Assembly: GCA_019648995.1 (NCBI GenBank)
Contig: BLXT01007308.1
Span: forward strand, 1,806,983 to 1,840,672
Direction: 5' to 3'
Origin: Plakobranchus ocellatus
Lineage: Eukaryota; Mollusca; Gastropoda; Plakobranchidae
Length of the DNA: 33,690 nucleotides
A model generated the notes under the pieces. That model did not search any database, was not told the origin of the DNA, and saw nothing but the letters and a program-made list of their open reading frames with translations. Made by a program: the position numbers and the translations under genes. Below are positions 12,172 to 21,400 of this stretch, in pieces (positions within the stretch are counted from its first letter, which is position 1; the number at the start of each line of letters is the position of its first letter).

Positions 12172-12465
12172 AAGGACAATTTTTATGGAATTCATGAAAG
12201 TAAAAAACAAGACATTTTCCAGCCTGGCAACAAACATTGTGACTTGTGTTCCACCTATGAAAATGGATTCTTCAACAAGTCTACATTTAAATAAAGAACA
12301 CCAAAATTTGAACCAAAGGTCATGATGAGAGACACTGAGTCCACCAAAGAAAAAGGCAAAGTTATGGTAATAGTTAAGGACTCACAGTCGGTGTTGCAAT
12401 GGCGCACGCTCAGTTTCAGCCTCTGCTCTTTTTATTACAAGACCAAACTGCGTGTGCACAGTTGA
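12172..12465 (+). pseudogene. fragment of the CDLC / YYKTKL transposon-associated protein family
   Basis: Two + strand frames. 12211-12294 reads DIFQPGNKHCDLCSTYENG, then a TAA. A shifted frame at 12310-12465 runs from EPKVMMRDTESTKEKGKVMV through KDSQSVLQ to SFYYKTKLRVHS, then TGA. A Cys-x2-Cys block (CDLC), a KEK-rich linker, a D-x-QSV block and YYKTKL-x-VH is the order I recall from a multicopy animal protein family predicted from transposon-rich genomes. A second copy lies at 23775-24195 on the - strand. The downstream part expected to carry the SDG motif is missing. Function in intact relatives is unknown to me; a DDE-type transposase is plausible. Confidence 0.55.
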
Positions 12466-12794
12466 ACCTTTTCAGGATGCCAGTGCCCTTTCTGGTTATG
12501 AACAGAATATGACCTTTCAGGACATAGGTAACCAATTTGGTAACAAGTTTTACACCCCTTCAGGTCCTGAGCTCCGTTGCAGTTACCTCGTGTTTCACAT
12601 TGTTATATGTATTTCCTCTGTTGTTGTAGCATAAGTTTTTGGGGTTTTTTTTCTCAAATACAATTAACTAAGCAATGTGAAACGAACAGCATCATTATCA
12701 ATAAATTATCTGTTTTTTCCATTTACAAAATGAAAAAAAAAAAAAAACATGCTGGCTCAGCATTGCCTTTCACTTTAGTTTCACTTTTGTGAAG

Positions 12795-13330
12795 ATGTTG
12801 GATCGTCAATACAGAGGCAGATTGTTTACAAGAGATGAAGTCTGATACTGATACATTTTTTACACCTGGATCTGGTGATGAGGATGACTGCAACAATAGT
12901 TTACATGATATTGTAGACCATGAGGATGAGCCTAATTTATTTCAAGATGTAATAAGGCCACTAGATCTAGTTGCAGCAAGTGAAGCTACACAAACTGAAA
13001 CTGATTCTAGCAGTGGCATTGTGTTTTTTGTAGTGATCAATCTAGATCTACGAGGACTACTCTTGCACAATTTAACTATGAGTATGATGCATCACCTGAA
13101 GCAGAATCTAATGGGGAAGAAAATGAGGAGAAAGAAATTATGGGTCTTTATATGGCTGATAGTACTGAGGTGAAAAAGGCAAGCACAGACAATAGAGGTG
13201 ACATTAAACTTAGGTGATGAAGGCCTACATCTAGATCTACAACCAGAAGAAGATGAAAATGAATGGCTGAAGTGCTGGAAATGCTGGAGTTGGCCCAAAA
13301 GAGAACATCTTTGTTTTGGCTCTCCCGCCG
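12795..13330 (+). pseudogene. possible piggyBac-type transposase N terminus, decayed
   Basis: From ATG 12795 the frame reads MLDRQYRGRLFTRDEV and stops at TGA. A shifted frame continues SDTDTFFTPGSGDEDD (ORF from 12835). Further shifts give YEYDASPEAESNGEENEE (about 13080) and PEEDENEWLK (about 13245). A short basic start of the R-x-Y-x-G-R-x-LT type followed by a long Asp/Glu/Ser region is typical of piggyBac-type transposases, in which the acidic N terminus precedes the DDE domain. The catalytic domain is not visible here. At least three frameshifts show it is dead. Assignment rests on a weakly conserved region and is tentative. Confidence 0.4.
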
Positions 13331-13406
13331 CACGCCACACATACATTGCAGCCCTTATTTAAGGTTATTTTCAAGCCATTCAAAACCAATAAAAGGATCA
13401 TCATCA

Positions 13407-13568
13407 TCAAGTGCCTTGCTTGTAAGCGTTGACGATCATGTCCCTCCACAAATCCCTATCATTGACGGCGGCCAGTATATCTGACACTTTTCCTGGTCCA
13501 AGCCATGTGGCCAGTCCATCCATTATCTTCTCCCTTTGTCTTCCTCTGCTTCTTTTTCCTTCAAACGG
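13407..13568 (-). mobile_element. 3' end of a non-LTR retrotransposon (LINE) ORF2, truncated
   Basis: On the - strand an uninterrupted frame reads EGKRSRGRQREKIMDGLATW, then VSDILAAVNDRDLWRDMIVN and AYKQGT, and stops at TGA 13409-13407. The GKRSRGRQR block, the LATW-type segment and the RDxWRxM ending are the characteristic C-terminal tail of RTE/BovB-like and related LINE reverse transcriptases. The stop is followed by TGATGATGATGA, a short tandem-repeat tail as found at the 3' ends of RTE-type elements. Only the last ~50 codons are present, as in 5'-truncated insertions. It lies opposite to the surrounding + strand transposon fragments and splits the piggyBac-like material. Confidence 0.75.
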
Positions 13569-13802
13569 ATATCAAAAGGATACGGACCTAATTTCTTTCA
13601 ATGTATCCAAATTTGTCAATTGTCAAAGCTACCTGGCCCAGACTTTTGAAAACGTGAGAACCTAATAAAGACATCATACAAGATGAGATTGCTGATGGAG
13701 CCTGGGACAATAATCCAATCGTCTTATTTAATGACATGGAACAACTTGAATTCTCAAATGGGTTCATGGTAAAGAAGCCTCTGACTTAGCTTATCTCTTT
13801 AA

Positions 13803-14096
13803 TGCCCTGCCCTCCCTCACATCAACAGATGCCACTCCAGTTCTGAGTGCACCCACAACATCAACCTTAAATGCAACAAGTGCTCGATGGAATGTCGAGA
13901 TAGATACCATTTTTCACTCTTGACTGGCATCAAGCAAAGCAGCAAGCCAAAGAGGTCTCGCGCCATAACACACAGGCTTTTGACAAGCCAAGAATTGATA
14001 AATGAAAAGAAGGCTAGACTGGTGAAGAAAGAAAAAGAGGAAGTGGCAAAATGGGAAAGAAAGGAGTGGGCGCTCCAGAAGAAATGGATAGACTGA
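13803..14096 (+). pseudogene. transposon-derived ORF fragment: Cys-rich motif plus basic coiled coil
   Basis: Open frame of 97 codons ending at TGA 14094-14096. The first part, INRCHSSSECTHNINLKCNK followed by CSMECRDRYHF, is Cys/His-rich and suggests a small zinc-binding module, as at the C terminus of piggyBac transposases. The second part, RAITHRLLTSQELINEKKAR followed by LVKKEKEEVAKWERKEW, resembles the LTS-E basic helix at the C terminus of pogo/Tigger/jerky transposases. Sequence after the stop stays protein-like in the same frame (DDCGAKKRPPQRG). No start or catalytic domain is visible. It may be a chimera of two decayed elements. Confidence 0.4.
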
Positions 14097-14364
14097 GACG
14101 ATTGTGGTGCAAAGAAAAGACCACCACAAAGAGGGTTTATGTGGAGCATGTAGAGGTTTAAGGGGCAGTTGATAGAGGATATTTGTAATGATTGGCAGAA
14201 ATTCAAAGAGTAAGTAAGGATAAAATGTACTCAGTCAGAGGCATTTGAAAAGAATAAACAATCCAAAAGTTACTGTTTGCCAGTGTGACTCTGCCAGTTT
14301 ACAGCTGCTCATATCAAGATGACATACAAAGTGCTCTTTGATCCACAGCAAGTGTGAATTTGTT

Positions 14365-14443
14365 CAGATGCCAGGCCTGTTCTGGGTGCAACCACAAATT
14401 AACCTCCAATGTAACAAGTGTTCAATGGAATGTCGAAATAGAT
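14365..14443 (+). repeat. diverged second copy of the Cys-rich segment at 13826-13905
   Basis: This 79-nt stretch aligns with 13826-13905, sharing CAGATGCCA, AACAAGTG and TGGAATGTCGA blocks, roughly four positions in five by eye. Its translation starts RCQACSGCNHKLTSN, and in a shifted frame LQCNKCSMECRNRC, followed at 14444-14460 by VPDKNCY. Together these recall the CxxC...CNKC...NCY zinc-finger tail of piggyBac transposases. A one-base shift relative to the first copy breaks the frame. Either a segmental duplication or two remnants of one family. Confidence 0.55.
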
Positions 14444-14480
14444 GTTCCTGACAAAAATTGCTACTGAATTTAAGCACTGA

Positions 14481-14882
14481 AATATAGACAAAGAAGGGTG
14501 CTTCAATTGGTACACAGACGGGCTTTCCTCCGAGTTCAAAAATAAGTTTACCTTGAAAATAATGTTTGCTAAGATATTGCAGTACGAAGTGGTGTGGCAA
14601 TATTTTGCAACATCACATGGGAAAGGGGTGGTAGATGGAATAGGTGGAGCAGCACAGTCTGCAGTGAGAAGAGTGCAGAGTAAGACTAGTCCTGTTATGC
14701 AGTGTGCAAAGGTTTTGTTGGATTTTGTTAGATATGATTTGCAAAATATGAAAGCTGTCAGGGTTTTGGAGCGAGAGATTGGTCAGAATGAGAGTAGGTC
14801 TATATGGAAGGATGTGCAGAACATGTACCCTGGAAAGCCTTTTGGTTCTACAGTAAAGAAATATCGCAACTGCAAGACTTGA
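14481..14882 (+). pseudogene. fragment of the SDG / SHGKG-DGxGG transposon-associated protein family
   Basis: Open frame of 133 codons plus TGA (14880-14882), bounded upstream by TGA 14478-14480 and lacking its own N terminus. It begins NIDKEGCFNWYTDGLSSEFK and contains VVWQYFATSHGKGVVDGIGG. The (S/T)DG-x3-(E/Q)-(Y/F)K(N) block followed about 30 residues later by W-x-(Y/F)FA-SHGK-x3-DG-x-GG is a signature I recall from large multicopy families of uncharacterised animal proteins. The conserved Asp residues and the His would suit a nuclease fold, but this is inference. After the TGA the frame stays open up to the MITE insertion at 14930 and resumes beyond it, so the ancestral ORF extended to about 15560. 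Confidence 0.6.
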
Positions 14883-14929
14883 GACAAATGTTTCCTCAAA
14901 GTTGCTCAAGTCGAGCAAGACTGCTACAG

Positions 14930-15471
14930 GGCCATTCCACGTAAAATGTTACCTTAGAGTCGTTTTTAAAAGTTTGTTAAACTGAAATGAAAATTGTTCC
15001 AAGCTATAGTATTTTGATTGCGGCAACATGTTCTGTTAAAGTTACTTTCCTTCTGTGATCATATATGACTTGGCAGCCATTTTGAAAATAAGCTGACGAA
15101 GAGAAATGAAAATGCAAAGAAATTGAAATCTAGCATTTGATGTTTTTTTGCTCCATCAATTACTTGGAGTTTATGCCCTGAAAGGTTTAAAAATGGCAAT
15201 ACATATATTTTTTTTGTTTTATGGAAAAAAAACACATTATTCCTACTGTGTGATGTAAAAAGAGCAATTACAAGTTGTGTCAAATCAGAGAAATTTGAGC
15301 TTGTTGTACGTATGTAAAATCTGAGTGACTTTTTCTGTCCCATCAGTTACTACCTTAACTAAGGTCATAAAATAGCTGTTAAGCAATATAAAGTGATTTT
15401 TGTAATCTTTGTGATTGTTTATTACACTCAAATTATGCTCTGATTGTCCCATCAGTTACTGTGGAATGACC
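14930..15471. mobile_element. 542-bp MITE with 11-bp terminal inverted repeats and TACAG duplication
   Basis: The left end GGCCATTCCAC (14930-14940) and right end GTGGAATGACC (15461-15471) are inverted copies with one mismatch. TACAG flanks both sides (14925-14929, 15472-15476); because the next base is also shared, the duplication may be read as 4-6 bp. Inside are two direct copies of TGTCCCATCAGTTACT (about 15337-15352 and 15446-15461). No coding sequence. It interrupts the frame continuing from the SHGKG-family fragment; removing the element and one TACAG restores phase. Superfamily not assigned. Confidence 0.75.
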
Positions 15472-15476
15472 TACAG

Positions 15477-17993
15477 CAAGAGCTTTGTTTGTGCAGAAAC
15501 AGAAGCAGCTAGAGTAGTCTGTGGAGGGCTTGTGCATAGCGTAAATATTTACTAATGCAATTAAATGTCAAATATACATCAAGAAAATAGTTGATGTCAA
15601 TTAAAATCCATGTCGGATAGATGGAGTTTAATACAATCACCATCAAAGGCCATCAATCTTTACCAAAGTGTCTCTGTCAAATGTCAGAGGCCCCAACTAC
15701 TGAGATGATTTTACAACTGATGCGATGAGAGCAGGTTGGTCTCTTTATTCGAACCATTTCTTAAAACTGCTTTTCACTAGACCAAATTACCATTCTTTAT
15801 TCCAATCTTTAGCCTTTTTTGCTTCTGTTTTATTTGTTTGTATCATCAGAAAACAACACATACAAACCTCTACTTCATAGTCAAGCCTTTTATTCTTAAT
15901 TTTTGTTGACTTGGTGAAAAATTGGCAGTCACTGAAATCAATTTCAAATGTCCCCATGTGACTTTTTGTTAAGTTGGCAGCTCTGAAATAAATCAATACA
16001 AAACTGTTCTACTAATCCAACATCTTTAAAAACATATTTTTTAATTTTTCAATAAAAAGTAAGATCTACAACCAACGTTTCTGACTTATTATTCTTTAAA
16101 ATATATTTTTTCAGTGTTTTGTACGATTTTTTGAAAACAAAGTTCAGATGGCTGAAGTGGAATGTTTGCAAGACCAAAAATATTCAGTACAAATGTCAAA
16201 AACAAAAATGAGTGTGATTTTCTCACACACATAACATATGGAGATGCAACTTTTGAGATCCATTAAAAGGGCACATTACATCATAATTTCTAATTACAAA
16301 GAGAGAAAAAGAGATATTACTTTTTGTACAACATAGTACATTATGGCCACCCATGATTGATAAAGAGGGAAGTTTAGGGTTAATAATCTGGCGGTACCTC
16401 AAAATCTTAAACCTAACGTTAACTTCTTGTATCAAATCTTCAGGATGCACATTTTCTTTGGAAAACAGCAATTACACATGAAATGAAAGAAAAAGAAAAA
16501 CATTAAATTCTTATAAATGAATGAAATCAACCAAGAGAAAGAGAAATCAGCTCAATATAGATTGTGTAGGACTATGTTAATTTGTGCTGGACTGGTCCTG
16601 TCAAAGTGTCCCGAAACTAAAAAAAATACTCAGCTTGTAAAGTAATTTAGACCTTGAGATTCTAAGTATTCTCAAACTTATTTATCACCAAATCTAACAA
16701 GATTACTTTGCAGTGATGCTAGTTTTTTTGTAGTGACTGAATTTTTGGTCTAAAGATAGCCGGCAACACGTCTATCTTTGACACATTGTTATTGTTGTTG
16801 TTTGATGTCGTTGTTGTTGCTGTTGTAGTTGCTGTTGCTTTTGTTGTTGTTATTGTTGCTACTTCTGCATTTGTAAAGTTTGTGACTCTTGATATGAACT
16901 CAAGGCTTATATTCTAACTAATTGGGTCAATTTGACTCGATCAGGCTTTCAATTTCATGACAGCATGTACTATACCCGCACAAGTTAATAAGTTCATTTT
17001 CAGTAAAGTTTATCTAAAACATTTAAAAGGAAAATCGAGGTGGCATGCAAGAGGTAGTATTGAGATGATGTGTTGATATCCTTAAACATGTAAGCACTTC
17101 TTTTGCCACATACTACTAAATGTTTCTCTCCAAACTTAGCGTTTTAAGATGCTTGGATGTTTTTTCTCCAATTTTACTGCTGAAAGAAAGTTGAATCATT
17201 GACAGTACAAATACTGAAACAGTCCAAGCAGAACAAAAGCATATTTCAAACAGAGAGAGCGAGTTGCAGTTTTTAGCCAGAAAAAAAAAATCAAGGGGGG
17301 AAAAAACTTTGATCGAAATAAAATGTTTCTTTATGCATATTTTTCATGCGGGAATTCTACATTAAAATTCTTTTGTTTTAAATGCATATGTCACTTTAAA
17401 CAAGAATGTATGGAATATTTACAAATAGAAAGAAGAAAACTTGCACACAAATTAAAAAAAATATAAGGAACATTGTTTTTTCCATTATGTTTCTCTAAAA
17501 ATATCCACAAACATGTATTTTTAAACACTGTAAAATTATTTTACATTTATGTAAGTTAACAGCATTGATCAATACCACTCACTTATTGCACAGGAATGTT
17601 AACATCACGGAATGAAAAAAAAGGTTTAAATAAGACATGTAGTATAGGCAGGATTAATGGGTAATGCAATCAACATCTAAACTGAGCATCAAAAAGATGA
17701 AAATAATTTTCTTTAAAAAGGCTTCTTAAATAAAAAACATTGAAAAACCATGTTATGCCCTGATCCTGATTTTTTAACATTTTTGTATAGTTTGTCATTT
17801 TTTCCTCCTTGAATAAAAATCTAGGAGACAGTCTGGATGTATCCACTGGGACATGAGTAAGAGCTAGCCAGGACCAGTGTGATGTATATGATTAGTCATA
17901 TATACATTAGTTCCTTTCTGTACAGTATCATAGTAAAAATCTAGACAAAGATAATGACCGAACAAATTCTATATTTTTTCATGTATAATAGAA
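15477..17993. other. intergenic sequence downstream of STK16
   Basis: The first ~85 nt continue the transposon frame interrupted by the MITE. Beyond it lies AT-rich DNA with a GTT-rich microsatellite at 16786-16860 and a GA-rich patch near 16300. No conserved coding sequence was recognised; open frames at 15787-15996 and 16223-16471 (-) look like noise. Confidence 0.5.
16786..16860. repeat. (GTT)n imperfect microsatellite
   Basis: About 75 nt made mostly of TTG/GTT triplets with occasional CTG, ATT and GTA interruptions. Confidence 0.85.
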
Positions 17994-17999
17994 TTTATT
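17994..17999 (-). promoter_or_regulatory. candidate polyadenylation signal of STK16
   Basis: TTTATT on the + strand is AATAAA on the - strand, about 405 nt beyond the STK16 stop. I saw no earlier canonical signal. The region is AT-rich, so such hexamers are common and this one is only a candidate. Confidence 0.35.
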
Positions 18000-18404
18000 T
18001 TGATGTGAAAATATATTTTTTGTGGTCATAATCTCCAAATATGTAAATAAGATCTATTTTTCTCAGCCAGTTCTTACAATTTTCTGGCCAAAACATAAAA
18101 TCAAATAAACAATCTTTACATCACAAAAGGGCTAAATTAAATTTTTCTAAGACAAATTCACATTTATCGCATTAAATAAACCATAGCCGATAGATTTTTA
18201 AAAAAAAGGTTTTTAGAACCATGCGGAGAAAAATTAATGAACACATGTTTGAAGTAAAAATATAATATGATGACTTCCTTATATCACGTAACTGCTGTAG
18301 CCAAATAAAAAGCAGTACTGTCCATAGTGATGCTGCGACTCTTCTTTGGCAAAAGTAGATTAGATTGTGAAAGAAGTACTTTCTGCCAAACCTTAACATT
18401 TAAG

Positions 18405-21400
18405 TCATACTCGATTCTCTGCTACATGGTGAAAGGAAGAAATTCTATTTAACACTTCTTGAATGAAAGGCCTGTCTTCTAGCTTTGGCTTCACCATCCA
18501 CATGATGCAGTCTTGTAGCCCTTGAGAGTATCTGAAATGCCAAAAAAAAAAAAAAAAAAAACCAATATGATCCGTAAATTAAACTGGTTTCCAAAATAAC
18601 TTATAAAAAAAAGGTCAAAGTGTATGAACAGGTGTTGTAGGCATTAGCAAGATGAAAACTAGGTCACATAATTATCCCTTTTTTCTCCTTTAAAAAAAAT
18701 TTTTAATTGAATGAAAGTAGTGAAAACTTTGACTGATGGTAACTCTGAAACCCAATGCCCTTGCCTTTTTAAGAATACACGTCCTCTTTTGTTACCAAAT
18801 TCCACAGGAAAATTTACATTCTAATCACACACATTCCATTATTTTACTTTGCTCAAGTAATAAAAGGGGTTCTCGCTTTTTATTCGTTTTTTTTTTTGTT
18901 GCAAAGCATGTAAATGATCAAAGTTATAAAATGTTTGCACTGTATATTACGACATTATTAAATATTTCTTGCACCAAAAATTTATATATATATTGCTTAT
19001 ATGTAATAGATGAAATAATGTGTTTTTGTTTCACCAAATTTATATGATTCTCAAATCAAAAGTGATTTTAACAGGCTCAAATTTTACTTTAATATTTGAA
19101 ACGGGGGCAGCCCAAAACAGTAATTATTAAGACCTCAGATTTACAAGTGGAGAAAATGGGGGAATCTTTAGCAGTCCACCTTCATCACTGAGCTTTACTT
19201 CCGAGAAGCAACATGGAATGTGGATTGGCTGTCTTTAACATACATCAACCCTTACTTCATAAGTAGTATTTTAATGAAACCTGAGGCTATAGTAGCTGTG
19301 TCAACATAAATTATAATTAGCTCAACGAAATCCATAGCCTTTTCTTATGTATGTCACATGAGACTACGTGTCAAACCTTGATCTATTTGAATACATTATT
19401 TGAGCAAAATATACTCTACTTTCATCAATTATTGCTATGTTGGAACCTATCAATTTCTTCATTCTTATCTTTTCTTTATTATTTATTTCCAAAACTTTCT
19501 TTTTCCATTGTATCATTGTTCTCACAAAGAGGAGTAAAAGACAAAAAGAGGCCTGTTATCCAGAGAATAAAATTTTATTATGAAATATTAAATAGCCCAG
19601 TGTCCATGCAACTAAAAGGGCAGGTTTTCAAGCCCTATTTACAAAAGTGACTGCAAGTGTAATTTGTGTATCATTTTATGTATGCAGCTCCTCAATTTAA
19701 ATGAATGCTGGTATGTTCGCTTGATTCTATCTACAATACCTCTGAAGTCAAAGCTAGTCTGTGACCATGAGGAGACAAAAAACATGTCTTAAAATGCTTT
19801 TTCTACATGTACCATTTATTCACGTGTGTCATGTCTGCTTCCACAAAAATGAATAAATTTACAAATGTCAAAGGAAAGGAAGACAACCAGGTTTATAGGA
19901 TATCTCTCTCTCCCTCTGTCTCTTTCTCTCTTTCTGTGTATCTCTCAATGGATATTTTAGATTGCAATTGATCATTATTTCTCATATATAATTCTACTCC
20001 TAAAATTACCTCATAAATGAGCATAAAACTTAAAAAGAGAAAATAAATAATGCCTTCATCATATATACAACACCTATTTCAATAGTTTGTTTCAAGGTAA
20101 AGTTTTTAATTATTTCAAAGGAGTTATGACGAGCTTTTTTTGCTTTTTTCTTTATTTAATTTCAGTTCCAGCTGTACAGTTAGTTTTTTTTTTTAATTTT
20201 TTATTTTTTTGCATTTAAAAATTTTCTCATATTTTTTGTTATGCATAACATTGACTTTTGTCAAACTTCCACACTTCCATTACAATGTCATTGACCAGAG
20301 CAAGATTCAGCTCAGGTCATCCAAAGAAAAAAAAAAGAGAGAAAAAAATTACCAAAACGTCATAACATATGTCATGTGTCAGTTTTAATTAACCAGTTAG
20401 ATGTTTCAAACACAACTTTTGAAAGAAAAAAATTAAAATTGTTTCTTCTTCTGTCAAAGCTGTTCAACACTTTTGGCACAGAATCAAAATAGTGCAATAT
20501 TTGACTTGAGACTCATAATTTGAAATGGACTTGACACATATGTATTATTCTAATGAAAACAGTAACATTTAATACCGAGTTGGGCATTATTTTTTTCCTC
20601 GATCGAAATCCTTAGAATCAATTCAAACAATAAGATTGGTCCAACAGAGGAAATGACTCATTTCCAGCCAGCTATTGTATGATTTCAATATTATAAAGTT
20701 CTTTTCACAAAAAAATAAAAAACATGACACAGTTGGCTTCACTCAAGCAACGCTGCTTGTGTCATCCTCTTGAGTAGATCCTACTTTTCAAGGAAAATAC
20801 CCTTTTGTAGTTCTTTTATTGTGAAGACAAAATTGATAACTCACTATGGATTAAACCTCTCACTGCATCCCCGTCACATTATTTATAAGGGATTCTTAAG
20901 TTGATCTTCACTTTAATTAAAGCTGAAGAGAACACATCTGGTGGATAAGGGTCGGTATGGCTGTGAGAGACTTAGAGGGCAAGAAAAAAGTTTGAGTATC
21001 ATAACCATATTAAAAAGAGTTAATGCAATCTATATCCATCACTCAAGATGGGTTTTCTTATTTATGCAGTCTAGTAAGGGTGCTGTTATAGCACTAGATC
21101 TAGTCCTTTGGCGTTACTACCATTGTACCATCTTCTCTCTTCCTAGAAATCTGAAACCACCCTCCCCAAATGGCCATTGTCACCTCACAGTTCCCTACAT
21201 TATTCTCTTGCTTGCTTGGCTCTTGTCTTTGTCGTAGTGGCTGTCATGTTGATGGCTGCAATTGTTTGGCGTCATAATCAGTCATTTTACTATCAGAATC
21301 AAGTTAATCTGTTGATTTAGATCTCTTTCTTACAAACTATCTAATGTTCCTAGGCATCATATAAAACTGATCAATAAAACTAATATAGATGGTATATGTA

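Noticed and set aside
13237..13449. - strand frame starting MEGHDRQRLQARH
   Set aside because: Out of frame with the real LINE tail; the correct frame reads RDLWRDMIVNAYKQGT.
18736..19047. 103-codon + strand open frame in STK16 intron 6
   Set aside because: Lies inside an intron on the opposite strand and has no family resemblance; hydrophobic runs come from T-rich DNA.
20941..21237. 98-codon open frame (GTG start) with hydrophobic end
   Set aside because: No homologous motif recognised; the sequence resembles unclassified repeat DNA with an AGATCT palindrome rather than a gene.
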